A stretch of 64,000 nucleotides of DNA from Rhizomys pruinosus. Its lineage: Eukaryota; Chordata; Mammalia; Rodentia; Spalacidae. Shown in pieces: positions 11,426 to 23,242 of this stretch (its first letter is position 1; every line of letters begins with the position of its first letter). Position numbers and translations under genes: made by a program. Under the pieces are notes generated by a model. That model did no database searches, was not told where the DNA came from, and saw nothing but the letters and a program-made list of their open reading frames with translations. The DNA lies in contig VZQC01005710.1 of the NCBI GenBank assembly GCA_009823505.1, forward strand, positions 417,298 through 481,297. Reading direction: 5' to 3'.

Positions 11426-11819
11426 AGAGCCCCCTTTTTCTGCTATTTTGGAATATGTCTTAACTTTCTTATAAGGTTATGAAGTCCTTGAAGGAAACTA
11501 TTTTTACTTTATTCTTTTCAAATTATTATTAACAATTTTACATAAACCATATACCTAAAAACTACCAGCTACACAAATGCCCACAGTTCTCTTGGGTGAA
11601 GTCTGGGGGTCTTCATTCATAATTAAGAGGGGGGAACTCCAGGCAACATAAGTTCTTAGCTCAGATTTTAGGTCCTTAGAGTCTTGAAGGAAAACAAGTA
11701 AAACATTTCATTGCTTCTTAAATAAGAACACGGTGGTCCAGGGCTAGACCCAGACACAGTGGCATGTGTGACCTCCGTTCTGTACCCATGTTACATAAAG
11801 CGTTCTCTTAAACGGATAG
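11426..11819. other. Unique, AT-rich noncoding sequence
   Basis: No named element recognised. Confidence 0.5.
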
Positions 11820-11985
11820 GAGGACCTGTGAGATGGCTCAAAGCCTAAAGGCACTTGCCACCAAGCCTGGTGACCTGAGTTTGATTCCCTGGACCCGCAT
11901 GGTGCAAGGTGAAAACTGACTTCAGGAAATTGTTCTCAGACTTCCATATGCAAATAAATAAATAAATAAACAAACAAACAAACAA
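11820..11985 (+). mobile_element. B3/B4-type tRNA-derived SINE
   Basis: 'gtgagatggctcaaagccta', 'aggcacttgccaccaagcct' and 'ggtgacctgagtttgattcc' form a tRNA-like head. A shortened body with 'attgttctcagacttccata' precedes an aaat/acaa tail at 11949-11985. Confidence 0.75.
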
Positions 11986-13789
11986 GTACAGGAATATTAT
12001 TGTGAGGACACAAAATTCTACTTCTTACATTTCTTACAATCCTCACTTACAGTAAACGATCATGGCTCAAATCTATTGTTCTCCAAATATAAAACCAAGA
12101 AGACACACAGCCTTGCTTTACAAAATTGCAAGACCTGGATCTCTGCAGATGAGACTCAGACATTGAGGCAGACCAAGCCTCATGGAAGCCTCCCTCGCCC
12201 GCAGGCCTGGCTCCCAGGAGCCTTTATAGATGCCTTAGAGTCTCCCCCTTTGACGTCTCTGGTCCCTGTCTGTCCTTGCCAGGAAGTGATTCTTTTCCAC
12301 TTTGTCACAGGCTTCAAGGCAAGCACCCAGAAGGCAAGATGAGCAGTAAGAGGATCCAGGTAGCAGATGGGTTGACAGGAGTTTCATACAGTGTGGGGTT
12401 CCCGCGGAAGATCAGCTTTCAGGAGTCGGATGGTAGAGCCCCATCCAACTCAGTCATTCTTTTCACTTAGAAACCTTTGAACTAACAACTCCTTTGAGTT
12501 GCCTTAGGCCACGATGGTGCAATCACTTTCTGAATGTTAAGTAAGTTTTGTTTTCCGTACAGATTGCATACAGCAGGATGTCACACTCAGCTCTGCCAAG
12601 CCCTGCGTAGACTCACTGTGGAAAACAGCCTGAGCGGACAGGGCCGCAACACGCAGGCTTGCTCCACTCCAGGCTTGTGGGCTACGATCTCGCCGAGAGG
12701 GTTCTGGTAAGATCCAAGGTTAGTAAAGGGCGGCAGGATGTAACTCAGCCCTAGCTGACAGTCTTCAGTCTGTGCTCTCCTGGTTCTGATGAAGCTTCTT
12801 CCTCGCAGTGCCCTCACCTTCTTTCCTCAGCCCCTCAGCTGTGCACTGGGGGATGGCGGGTTTTTTCACACCTGAAAACCTGGAGGAGACTGGGAGAACC
12901 GATGGTATCCTGATACCCTGATATCAAAAGCACCAGTTTCCTGCCTGATGTCCCAGCTCAGAGCACTGACAACCAGACTCACCCCCAAGATGCCTGGCCT
13001 GATAGGGACCCTACTTACCCCCCCCCCATCCAAGCTGGGGCTCTTAGTGCAGACTCTGAAGCTCCGTTATCAAAATGTTAAGACTGAAGACTTTCGGAGA
13101 CCAGGCTGCTCTGAGCACGTTGGGACTCCGAAAGGTCCTCAGTGGGGACAATACTCCAAAGAGTCACCTGAGCCAGAGGCAGGCCTGGCTTTCCTCATCC
13201 CAAACACCAGAACCTGAGCTGGCTCTGGACAGTGGCCGAGGTTAGGGCGAGGCTCAGTCCTCCACTAATTCTGGAATCCTATAGATGATACGGCCCTCAC
13301 TCACCTACCCCCTAATCCTGAGTTAACATCTTATTGCTGCATCTCAGGTCCCATTGTTTCCTTTGCTCAGCAAGCCTGAATCCGTTTCCAAATGAGGAGT
13401 AGCTGAGGGGTACCTTATGAGAGAGCCTGGGCACATCTACTCTGAAAGTCCAGTGTTGGATAAGCTTTGACAGGTCTCTCAGCTGGACAAGCTAAAGTGT
13501 GAATCACAGGCTTTGAGTCCAGCAGATGAGCTGATTTCCTCTGGAGCATCAGTAGTCAGGACTGAACTGCCTTCACTTTCAGGAACTGGGCAGCACCACT
13601 TCCATGGGCAAGCATTGTTCTGATCATCGATGAGGACAGCCCAAAATGATAGCATATGAGGAAGCAAGACCCACTGGCAAGCACAAGCTAGGAAGAATCA
13701 TTTGCTCTAATTATTGGACATGCTTGGGTCCTTCAGGGTGTGGCCAGAGGGAATCCATGATCTTCTTACAACTAACAGAAGTTCAGAGC
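11986..13789. other. Unique noncoding sequence
   Basis: No repeat family recognised over about 1.8 kb. A C-run lies at 13018-13027. Small open frames (up to 89 codons) show no family resemblance. Confidence 0.5.
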
Positions 13790-14000
13790 CTGGACTGTAA
13801 TCCCAGACGCTCAAGCTCAGTGCTAGCCTGGGCTACAAGTGACTTTGAGGCTATGCTTGGGAACTTAGTGAGACACTGTCTCAAAATAAAAAGTTAAAAA
13901 GAGGGCTGGGGATTGGAGCTCAGGGGTGGGGGGTTGCCCAGCACATACAAGGTCCTGGGTTCCATCTGCAGTGACACACACAAGAAAAAAGAAAAGAAGG
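13790..14000 (+). mobile_element. B1-ID composite SINE (B4/RSINE1 type)
   Basis: A degraded B1 part ('gtaatcccagacgctcaagc' to 'gagacactgtctcaaaataa') is followed directly by an ID-like tRNA-Ala-derived part ('ggctggggattggagctcag', 'aaggtcctgggttccatctg') and an A-rich tail. Confidence 0.75.
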
Positions 14001-14367
14001 AAAGAAGTTCAGGCCATAGTAGTTAGGAACTTACTAAAGGAAACTGACGATGAAATAAAGATGGGCATGACATTTCAACAACAGCAAGCAGACTGTCCCC
14101 AGGTTGTCCATGGCTCTTGTCCCTCCTCCTGGAAGCTCCCTGTGTTCAGCACCTGCTCCTCTTCTCCCCACACTCTCAGGATTCAGGAGGATTTCCTCAG
14201 GCTGTGTCTCATGGCTTCCACCACCAAAGAGCAACCAGCTCTTCCCCATGGACATTTCTAAATGTTGCTGAAGAAAAATCCATGTGGCCAAGGCTTACAC
14301 CAATCAATGGGGCCATGCATGAAGGCCTCATTCAGAAGGAGAATTAGAAAATTAGAAGGAAACTCAT
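14001..14367. other. Unique noncoding sequence
   Basis: No repeat or gene recognised. Overlapping frames on both strands (111 and 85 codons) are mutually exclusive and unsupported. Confidence 0.5.
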
Positions 14368-14590
14368 GGGGCTGAAGAGATGGTTCAGTGATTAAGAGCA
14401 CTGGCTGCTCTTGCACAGGACCTGAGTCTGATTCCCAGCACCCACATGGTGGCTAACAACCATCTGTAACTCCAGCTCTAGTGAATCTGACACCTTCTTC
14501 TGGTCTCTGCAGGCACTGCAGGCATGTGATATATACTTAGATACAGACAAAATACCCAGACATATAAAATAAAAACAAATGGGAAAAAAT
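14368..14590 (+). mobile_element. B2/B3-type SINE
   Basis: 'ggggctgaagagatggttca', 'ttcccagcacccacatggtg', 'aacaaccatctgtaactcca' and an 'ataaaataaaaacaaa' tail identify the copy. It has no internal repeat, so it belongs to the older group. Confidence 0.92.
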
Positions 14591-14724
14591 TAACAATGTA
14601 GCCATTGTTCACAAAAAAAGTAGAAGAGGGAAATTCATAATGAAATGAAGATGGACATTAGGGACAACTGCCAGGAAACAGGGCCCTAGGAAGGACCTCT
14701 ACCCCTCGGTGACCCCCTCATGCA

Positions 14725-14830
14725 CTGAAGCAAAGGTTGGCAAGTATGGTCAAATCTAGTTGACCAGCTGTTTTGTAAATAAAATTTTCTTGCACTATAA
14801 TCCTGCAGAGCTGCCCTCACACAATGCAAT
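14725..14830 (-). mobile_element. Old hAT-type DNA-transposon end fragment
   Basis: 'caaaggttggcaagtatggt', 'cagctgttttgtaaataaaa' and 'ttttcttgcactata' match the terminal part of the family seen at 4240-4456, here on the minus strand. Divergence is high. Confidence 0.5.
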
Positions 14831-15677
14831 GAACAAGAAGCTTCACAAGCAGCATGAAATGTCTACTGTCTGACTTTTAACAGAGAAGTTTATTCACTCT
14901 GTGTCAAAGAATGAGGCATGCCGGCAGAAAGCCCAGTAATTGTCCGAGGCTGGACTAGCTCCCAAGGAGACCCCTTGACCCGGGGGTTTATGCTGGTTAG
15001 AAGCAGTCTGTTAATGATTTAAATGGAAGCAGGTGGATATGGAGCCAGCACTGGGGGGTTTCCTTGTGGATCCTGGGCCTTCCAGATGTCTGTGGAAGTG
15101 AGAGGCAGGCATAGCTGGGCCCAGCTTTGAGGCTTGAAGCCTGCTAATGGAAGAAAGAAAACACACGCCACAGAACAACGGACATTCATTCCTACATGCT
15201 GATATTGTTTTTAAGAAAAAAGGTAAACAACGTTTTATACTGTAGCAGCGCATTGTGTCCTTTTAACTGTGTAGAATTATGCTACATGGCTGTGTGCTGG
15301 AGGACCCGTGTGGTTCCCCCGGAGGGTGTGTGAAGACCTGGTCTCCTGCAAAGTCCTCCTCAGAACTGTCAAGAGGCAGCCACGGGTCCTTTGGGGAACT
15401 GCTGTTTAGTGAGAACTAGGGACATTGCTCACAGGATATGGGGAGATCTCCCTTAAAACATTGTCAGCCCTCACCCCAAGGCTACAAGTGACGCTATGCT
15501 GCCACTTCATCCCTGGCCACCCGGAGGCCTTCCAGAGCGGGGGGGGGGGGGAGCAGACCAGAGCGCCCCGCCACCCCCGCCATCAGTACCAACCTCCTAC
15601 GTGCGCACGCAGCTGACACCAGGGAAAGGAATGAAACGGCCCTGGATCCCAGCCCTGAGATCACAAAGGTGAAGGTC
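14831..15677. other. Unique noncoding sequence with a G-run
   Basis: No named element is seen. A run of at least 12 G lies at about 15540-15551. Confidence 0.5.
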
Positions 15678-15870
15678 CGGGGCTGGAGGGATAGCTCAGT
15701 GATTAAGAGCACTGACTGACTGTTCTTGCAGGGGACCTGGGTTCAATTCCCAGCACCCATAGGGTCCCAGGAGACTCCAATGCCTTCTTCTGACTCCATG
15801 GGCACTGCATGACACAAGTGCACTTATACACATGCAGATAATACACTCATAAAATTAAAAAAATGTAAGG
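15678..15870 (+). mobile_element. B2/B3-type SINE with internal deletion
   Basis: The head 'ggggctggagggatagctca' and B box 'gggttcaattccc' lead into a shortened body ('cagcacccatagggtcccag') and the tail 'actcataaaattaaaaaaat'. The 'gctaacaaccatctgtaac' segment is missing. Confidence 0.9.
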
Positions 15871-15888
15871 GTCAACAGTGAAGGTAGG

Positions 15889-15889
<1 letters not shown>

Positions 15890-15929
<40 letters not shown>
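15890..15929. repeat. (TC)n microsatellite
   Basis: About 40 bp of CT/TC with one early interruption, just downstream of the SINE. Confidence 0.97.
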
Positions 15930-15934
<5 letters not shown>

Positions 15935-16360
15935 TGCCTCCCTCCTTGACTTCTCTAAGCACCCTTTGTCTTCCTCTGCCTGAGGTCAGAAATTCATGCA
16001 TAAGCTTCCCCTGCTGTGGTGTGGCCCAACTTGAATCTCCTGCCTCTTGTAGAATGTCCTCTCCAGCTTAATCTTCTGGGACAAGACAGATGCATGGGGC
16101 CCAGCCCTGCTTAGTGTGCAGCGCTAGAGCACCAGTGAGTTCCCTTCTGTGATCAGCAGGGCATGGACCTTTCCTGGAGGCCTCACTCGGGCAGAAGGCA
16201 GAGGAAGGTTGGAATTTGGGCTTTTCTGGGTCTACTGACCCAGTGTGACCTCATAATATTGCCTCTTTCATACAAACACCAAACTCAGGTCCCCTCTGAG
16301 GACAAGGTATCATTCCTAGCCTGGGGTGGAGCATAGAAGTCAATTTGCTGTTAACTTCCA
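15930..16360. other. Unique noncoding sequence
   Basis: No repeat or gene recognised. Confidence 0.5.
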
Positions 16361-16444
16361 GGAAGCTACTGCAGGGAGGTACCCCCAAATCCAGTGTGAT
16401 CAGGGAGCTACTGCAGGGAGGTACCCCCAAATCCAGTGTGTCAG
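16361..16444. repeat. 43/41-bp tandem duplication
   Basis: Two near-identical units, 16361-16403 and 16404-16444, both contain 'gctactgcagggaggtaccc' and 'ccaaatccagtgtg'. They differ by small indels at the unit edges. Confidence 0.93.
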
Positions 16445-16670
16445 AATGCCTTCAAGCTGTGATGGCAACTCAAAGATTCTTGTCATCAAGGTGAAGCAAG
16501 ATAAGGGACCTCATTAAGGCGAAGCTGAAATCCACCCCAAGTGCATTCCATGCTAAGAGCCTTTATGAGAAGCTTCGCAGGAGCCCTGTATGTCACTGCG
16601 CTTATCTCATCCAAATTACTACACCATTTTCTGTTCGCTCATCACCATTCAAAGCATTCCTCAAGAGGAC

Positions 16671-16701
<31 letters not shown>

Positions 16702-17735
16702 CTGAACCAGACGCTAAACATTGCTGGGAAACAAATTAAGCATGCCCTGCTGCACAGGCAACATTCGCCCTCAGTGCATACCAGGAATGCTACGAGAGAA
16801 ACATCCCACAGTTGTTCCCTAGGAGACGGCAGAACGGCACCATAGATATTAGAACACAGCCCGGCCCACGTGAAGGAGTCCCGTGTGTGCTCATGTGTGC
16901 ATGAATAGCTGAGTGCCCTGGACTGAAGGCCAGAAGAGAGAAGGGAGCCCGCCCTCCCCACACCTCCCAGCTCCTCCCTTCCCTGCTTCCTCCAGGGCCA
17001 TGTGTCCGCTGAACCTTTCCTTGTTGGGTTTTCTCTACAGTGCTGAGCTCCAGCCATGCTGAAGGACCTTCCATCAACGTGAGTTAGGAGGGCAGCATGC
17101 CTGTAGTCTAACATAGCATGGGGATGGCAAGCAGAGACCACTTCCATTAGTAGCTTACAGCAGGATGAGCACTGAGCCTCCTGCCTTAGAACAGGGGGAA
17201 GAGACACCCGCCACTTTCCTAAAGGAAGTTTTTGTGTGTGTACTCATGGGTGAAAACCAAGCAAATGATAAGGAATTCTGCCTCCCACCCACCCCCACCC
17301 CACCTGGCCCTCAATAACACTAAAGAACTACGGGCTTCAGTCTCCTGCAGGAGACTAGCTAAAGGCTGGAGTTGTCAGAAACTCAGCTTCAGTGTATAAA
17401 TGACTCTGCTTTTGCGGATGTCATAATGCTTGTAGCCAGTGCCGAACTAAACTTGTACTTGCTCATCCACCATGTTGAAACCTGGATAAACGCTGAAGGG
17501 AGAGCAAGGGAGGCCACATCGTTGTCAGAGACCATTGGTTTCCAAAGAGGTTTGCTGTGTTTTCTCCCTGCACCAAATTCCACACACCTGTGTCCTGCAG
17601 AAAAGCCAGAGGCTGTTTAGGCAGCAAAAGCAGCAGGTGCCTGCTGCCGTTCTGAACCCGCTGTGGGTTCCTACAAGCAGACTCTACACAAATGCCACCC
17701 AGTTGTTCCCAGATCTGCAGGTCTGAAACGCTTCC
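16445..17735. other. Unique noncoding sequence with an (AAAAC)n run
   Basis: A pentanucleotide run lies at 16671-16699. The longest open frame in the window (201 codons, minus, 16602-17207) crosses it, has no recognisable domain and is not called as a gene. Confidence 0.5.
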
Positions 17736-17835
17736 TATTAACACAAACTTCCCAGAGTCCACCTCCCTGAGACTGCTCCAGTGAGCCTGGGTGAGGCCCA
17801 GGAATCTGAATGTTGGAAGCAGGTCTGTGGGTTGG
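17736..17835 (+). mobile_element. Possible MER5-like fragment
   Basis: 'ttaacacaaacttcccagag', 'tgagcctgggtgaggcccag' and 'gaatctgaatgttgg' resemble the middle of MER5A. Short and diverged. Confidence 0.35.
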
Positions 17836-19785
17836 GAGTGCTGGGAACAGGCAGGCATGGTATACACTCTGTGTAGCACCCTGGAATCCGAGGAAGCAGA
17901 AGGAATCTGGAAACGATATATCTCAGCCTCCTTGATTTACAGAGAAATAACCCTAAACCTGAGAGAGGTGGGGGTCGAGGGGACAAAGTCAGATCCAGGA
18001 GGAGCTGATTGATCTTGGCAGAGATTCTATGGTCTGGACTGCTTCTGGCTGAATTTAAGAAGCCAGGAGTGTGTTTCTGCAAAGGGCTTGAAACAAACAA
18101 CCTCACAGGGAAAGAAAGTGGGGGAGGGCTTAGGAGTCCTCTATGGAGAAAGAACCTTTGTGTAGAGATGATAGCTTTGAAAAAGCAAATGTTAGTAAAT
18201 GATGCTACACATTAGAGGAAGCTCCCAGGGGCGAATCCGGCTGAGAGCACAAGGCCGCTTCTGTCCAGCCATCTGCAGTCCTGGCTTGAAAGCCCAGGCA
18301 AAGCAGAGCCTGTGAGGCCTAATGGCTCTGGGGCTCAAATAAAAGGGAGACAAAGCAATTTCCAAACTAAAGGACTGTGGTGTGAAAACAGTTCTGGAGA
18401 GAAAGGACCCCTTGATATGCCTTCCTCCCAAACAGCAGGAAGGACTGTGGAGGCCCTATGCAGACTCCCCAGATCTTTTTCCCACTTTCCGTGTCTCTGC
18501 TTCTAGGTCAAGGGTGAAGCTGGAGCATCTTCAGGCAGTTCTGCGTGGGTTGCCAGAGAGACTGGGAAAAAGTGATGGTGCCTTTGGTGTTGCAACTTCT
18601 TGGCCCCCGAGCTCTGCTTTTACCCTACTTCTTTCTGAACCACACAGTATTACCAGAGTTCTTGGGGTCAGACCCTGGGGCTTAGCAGCCCAAAGAGTTA
18701 GGCACACTTCTTATCTTAAAGGGGATAAGAGATTGTTTATTCTTCAGGCAAATATGAGGGACCATGGCCCCAGGGAACACAGATTCAGGTCACCCCAAAT
18801 TCCCTGTTTCAACGTGGAAGCAGTGACATGAAGTTTTTATAGAAACAGAACAAAGAAAGTTAGAAATCAAGGCACTTTTCAGATATTTTCAGGAAGCTTT
18901 AACTGCATGGATACAGCAAAAGTGAACTCTCAATAGAGGCCTCAGATGCTATCGGATGACACTCAGCCTTTTGGTGGGTGTTTTGTTAATTCATTCCAAA
19001 ATGATTTTTATCTGTTAGTCATAGGATGATAGTTCAGGGGTGGGCAGGGAGGGGCTATTTAAGGGGCTAAAGATTACCCCAGATAAACTGTAACTAGGGT
19101 CAGGACCTGCAGCATTCTTAAAATCTCTGCAATCATTAATGCTCTCCTTGATTGATCGGCCTTGAACAAGACTGGAAATTTCTGTTCCCATCTCCATCAC
19201 TGGTCCTCTGTCCCCTTCTGTAATGGGGACGGATCATCACCCTCATTTGCTTAACACACAGACCTTTTTTTAAAAAATGCCTGATATTTCTTTGCATTCA
19301 AGCCTGGCTTGAATTTAAACCAGGGGGTGAAGATGTGGTCTCTAGAAGAACACCTCAATCAAGATTTTATTTTTGTAGGAAGGAAGACACTCATTCATTA
19401 ACTTTCTCAAGTTACCTGCTTCCACTTCCTGTACACACTAACACTGTAGATATAGGCTTCCAAGTCTACCTGTGGAGGATCTCAAACTAGACCCAAGTAA
19501 AGCTGTTGGCTGGATCCTCCTTAATCGTGGGAGCTGGCTGCCATATACCCATGAGCATATAAAATCTAAAGATAGCAGATGTGACCAAGTGTTCCCTTCT
19601 TGCTGCTACTCTGTCTTCTGTCCTTTCCTGACCTCTGTTCTCAGTGCATAGCACAACAGACTATGGAAGGTTGACTTGACAAGTCTATACACATGAACAG
19701 GACAGGTACTTTGGGCCCAGCTCATCATCACTGGACTTAACACCAAGTCTTCTCCTGGCTGTCATATACATCATGTACTACTGGA

Positions 19786-19787
<2 letters not shown>
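17836..19787. other. Unique noncoding sequence
   Basis: No element could be named. The 149-codon plus frame at 18382-18831 has no family resemblance. Part of 18650-18990 feels repeat-like but could not be placed. Confidence 0.45.

Positions 19788-19832
<45 letters not shown>
19788..19832. repeat. (TC)n microsatellite
   Basis: About 45 bp of CT dinucleotides. Confidence 0.98.
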
Positions 19833-19833
<1 letters not shown>

Positions 19834-19875
19834 CTTCAGAAAAAGTAATCAATTACTAATTTTTTCAGTTTCACA

Positions 19876-19977
19876 GAAGACCAATGTTTTTTGTGTATAT
19901 TCTACATTGTAAACTGTCATATCCTGGAAGAACAATGTCTTTTGTGTATATACTACGTTGTAAACTGTCATATCCTG
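19876..19977. repeat. 51-bp tandem duplication
   Basis: Units 19876-19926 and 19927-19977 both begin gaaga and end 'aaactgtcatatcctg'. They differ at a handful of positions, so the duplication is not very recent. Confidence 0.95.
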
Positions 19978-20104
19978 TTGAAGCCCACCAAGAAGCTGGC
20001 TCTGCATGTGGGGTTTGGGATTTGGTACTCCAACTCTAAACCCAAGGATGTTTGTCTTAAAGTGTCCTCCCAAACCTCCTGTCTTGGGCCATCGGCCCTC
20101 TGGC

Positions 20105-20313
20105 TTTATTTATTTAATGTGTCTGAATGTTACGCCTGCATGTGTATTAGTGCACTCCTGTCATGCAATGCTGTTGAAGCCAGAGAGAGTGTCAGATTCC
20201 TTGGCACTGGAGTTATGGATGGTTGTTAGCCATCATGTGAGTACTGGAATTCAACCTGAGTCTTCTTCAGGAACAGCCAGTGCTCTTAACTACTGCGCCA
20301 TCTCTCCAGCTCC
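20105..20313 (-). mobile_element. B2/B3-type SINE
   Basis: Reverse-strand landmarks: 'tttatttatttaatgtgtct' tail, 'gcactcctgtcatgcaatgc' and the head 'gcgccatctctccagctcc'. No internal repeat. It abuts a minus-strand B1. Confidence 0.92.
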
Positions 20314-20315
20314 AA

Positions 20316-20459
20316 ATTTTTTTGAGACAGGGTCTTGCCATGTAACTCTAGCAGGCCTGGAGCTTGATATACAGACCAGGCTGGCCTAGAACTCACAGAG
20401 ATATGCCTGCCTGTACCTCCTGAGTGCTTGTATTAAAGGTGTGCCGAGCCACACCAGGC
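20316..20459 (-). mobile_element. B1 SINE
   Basis: 'tttgagacagggtcttgcca', 'gaccaggctggcctagaact' and 'attaaaggtgtgccgagcca' read as a B1 on the minus strand, immediately next to the B2. Confidence 0.93.
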
Positions 20460-22384
20460 CCCCTGGCCCCCTGAATTTGTATCAGAGAGAAAGAACAAAA
20501 GAGCCCCACAGTAAAGACACTGTGCCCCTGGGAATAGCTAAAACGTAAACTATTTTCAATAGAGGTTACTGTTGTTTATCTGATGATATAAAGATGCCTG
20601 AAATTAAAACTGCTAATGGAAAGTTTATCCATGAAGGGGACAGAGAGGGTCTTCTGCCTGGAGATTAATTGGTAACTACAGCATATTGGTTTTAACACAA
20701 CTTTCTCAGTTGGTTTCTGCTAGATCTTGTAAACATCGATCTGATGATGTTTTTCTGTCTGCCACTTGTGTCTACCTGCTACTTATTACTTGCTCTTTTA
20801 CATTTGCTTGGTATATGTATATAAACTCACTCATTCAAAACCCAAAATGGAAGATAATTTTCTGGACCCAGGATTTGCTTTCAGGCACTTTGGTAGCTGT
20901 GGGAATGTTTCTCAGGTTAGAGGGAGGGAGAAAGAGAGAAAGGAGATTTAACCACCATTTGATTTTCAGGTTAGAACTAGCAGGTCTGGCTCTCTCCGTT
21001 AGGTCCCATGTAGGCACTGTTGTGTTGAGATTGAACGCAAGCCCTGATTCTCATGTCTGGGCCACGTTTTCCCCACCAAGAAGAAAATCATTAGTAAGAA
21101 AGGGTTATCAAAATAAAATCTCATATGTACTCTGAACAATATGATTTTTTAATTAAAAAAGAATTTATTAATCATTTTATCTTTGTTTATACTGTTCTGT
21201 TTGGTGGTTAAGACCATTCAGGTGGCCAGAATTAACCATTTTTTAAATTATCAAGGCCAGTTTGCAGTCTGGTATCAGGGGTCACTTGAACTTTGGGGGA
21301 GCCTCTGGTTCCTTTAATCTTTCTTTTACTGGTTATGCCATCTTCTGGGATGAAGCAGGATCTTACTGATTATGGTTCTTCCTTCTGGAAACACAAGGAG
21401 CAGTGTGTCTGTGTTGACCCTCCTCTTGTAGAATGCCCACTGGTTAGAGTCCAATTTCTGGGTCTCCATGGCCTCTCTCATTAGGAGGTCCTCTGACTCA
21501 CTGACACGAAGGACCTTTTGAGAGCTGCCCTATAATCCCCTAAAATCTAATTGACTTTGGAAGGCAAGGACAAAAATATGGTTCCTTTTAGTTCCTCTGT
21601 TCATATTACATATAATCCTCTAAGTACTGTTAGGAAATACCCAGAAGGTCAGTCATAGCATGCTGTTACTTTTAATTTCTGTGTAACCTTTTAAGAAAGC
21701 TTGGATAAAAATCAAGCAATTAAATATTCATTTTGTTAAGACTCCATTTTTCAAGTAGTTACCTGGATTAAACATACATTCTTTGTTTTTAAAATTAGTC
21801 CTAATAAAGGCTTCAATAATTAAAGATAACACCATTGGTTTAAACTGAGGTTTGATTGAACATTGACCTTAGAAATTTTAATACTTATAATCTCCATTTA
21901 CATATCATCTTTAAGTCTCATCTTTTACATACACAGTGTAATGTACTCAGACCTTCTGTGACTTACTTGTGTTTCCTAGCTTCCTTTATATCTTTTCCAG
22001 TTTGAAAGAAATTCAGCCATCTTAATTGAAGACAAAGCCTTATCATACAAAAATCCTTCTTTGCTAAAAATGTCCTCATCTCTGTATGCTTCTAACAGTT
22101 TCTTCTAAAAACTTCTTCCCTTTTACTTTATTTTTTGTTACTACCTTGAGACTTAGTAACCTTAACAATAAATTTACCAACTTACTTAGAGACTCACTGT
22201 TGAATCCAGTAATGACAGACTGGACCCAGGACATTTGTTCTTCTTAAGCATTAATATGCTTCGCTCGTTCATTGCTTCTCATAGAGGTCATTAAACTTAG
22301 TGACATTTACATGCCACACGTGGCCACCAGCCATAGGCACAAGGAAAAGCAGCTGAAGAATGAAAGACATGATAGAACATTCCA
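20460..22384. other. Mostly AT-rich sequence, possibly an old ERV remnant
   Basis: About 20800-21130 ('aaactcactcattcaaaacc', 'ttgaacgcaagccctgattc') has the feel of a degraded rodent LTR. 21130-22384 is AT-rich with no intact frame above 67 codons. No retroviral protein motif is legible, so the ERV reading is a weak inference and the region could simply be unique. Confidence 0.25.
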
Positions 22385-22401
22385 TATTCCACTTTTGTTT
22401 C
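22385..22401. repeat. Target-site duplication of the U1 retropseudogene, left copy
   Basis: 'tattccacttttgtttc' here pairs with 'tattccacctttatttc' at 22591-22607, 15 of 17 positions identical. It brackets the U1 body plus its A-tail. Confidence 0.88.
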
Positions 22402-22430
22402 TTTTTTTCTTTTTATATTAATTTTTTTTT

Positions 22431-22590
22431 CAGGAAAAAAAAAAAGCAGTCCGCCTACTACCATAAATTATGCAGTCCAATTTCCCACATTTGGGAAATC
22501 GCAGGGGTCAGCACATCCATAGTGCAATGGATGAGCCTCACCCTGGAAAAACCACCTTCATAGCATGGTATCTCCCCTGCCAGGTAAGTG
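22431..22590 (-). pseudogene. U1 snRNA retropseudogene
   Basis: Read on the minus strand from about 22590, the sequence gives U1 snRNA nearly end to end: the 5' splice-site recognition region (acttacctg, 22581-22589), 'gcaggggagataccatg', 'catccattgcacta', 'gatgtgctgacccctgcgat' and the Sm-site area at 22461-22469, here aatttatgg instead of aatttgtgg. The 3' stem-loop is degraded into a T-rich run. A T-rich stretch (the A-tail on the minus strand) follows at 22402-22430. The unit is flanked by imperfect 17-bp direct repeats at 22385-22401 and 22591-22607. This is the structure of an L1-mobilised processed pseudogene. The changed Sm site and 3' hairpin argue that it is not a working U1 gene. 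Confidence 0.95.
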
Positions 22591-22607
22591 TATTCCACCT
22601 TTATTTC
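22591..22607. repeat. Target-site duplication of the U1 retropseudogene, right copy
   Basis: Partner of 22385-22401. It abuts the U1 5' end, so the exact boundary is ambiguous by two or three bases. Confidence 0.85.
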
Positions 22608-23242
22608 TAAAGAGGAAAGCCTGGGAACCTCTCATAAAATCCTGGAATTATATATGGCTAAGGTAAGTAGAAATGGAAGACTTTAGGACCCTGTATAGCT
22701 GGTGCTTCTAGTGAAGGCACAGTTGGCCAAGAATTTGGATCTGGCAGCAGTTGTCACCCTGTTAACTCATCCAGTACCAGACACTTCATTGTTTGGGTCA
22801 AAGGAGGGATCTGTGCATTCCCCAGATTCAGAGCCAGATCCCTATGAATCAGGTGCACTTTCCAGGTCCAGGCAGTTCAAAGTGTTAGTTCTCTAGGTGC
22901 CTGGCTTGTATGTGGAGCCTGTCTCTACTCACCCATACAGCATGGAGTGATCTAGGCTCACTTCTCATTCTTGGCTCCTGCCCACATAAGTATCAGAAGA
23001 GAAAGACAGAAGGAAAACATCTGCCAAGTTTCAAAGTGGGAGGGAAGCATGAAGAAGAAAGGTAACTGTAGGGTACAGGGCTGATCATCTCCCAGCCGAC
23101 AGGACGGTGGGAGGTAAGTAGGGTGAAATTAAGACAGGAAAAATATAAAATATTGGTCCATGTAATCAGGCTCATTTGATTTTCCAGTGAACTCCCAAAT
23201 GTGATTTGAGGAATGCAGGGTATCTTTAGATGCTACATAGCT
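22608..23242. other. Unique noncoding sequence
   Basis: No repeat or gene recognised. Confidence 0.5.

Noticed and set aside
16602..17207. 201-codon minus-strand open frame
   Set aside because: It crosses an (AAAAC)n run that creates its Phe/Leu-rich part, has no domain I recognise, and is within the range expected by chance in 64 kb.
22581..22589. A 5' splice site (caggtaagt) suggesting an exon end
   Set aside because: It is the complement of the U1 recognition sequence within the U1 pseudogene.
22431..22590. Functional U1 snRNA gene
   Set aside because: A-tail, TSDs, a changed Sm site and a degraded 3' stem-loop point to a processed pseudogene.
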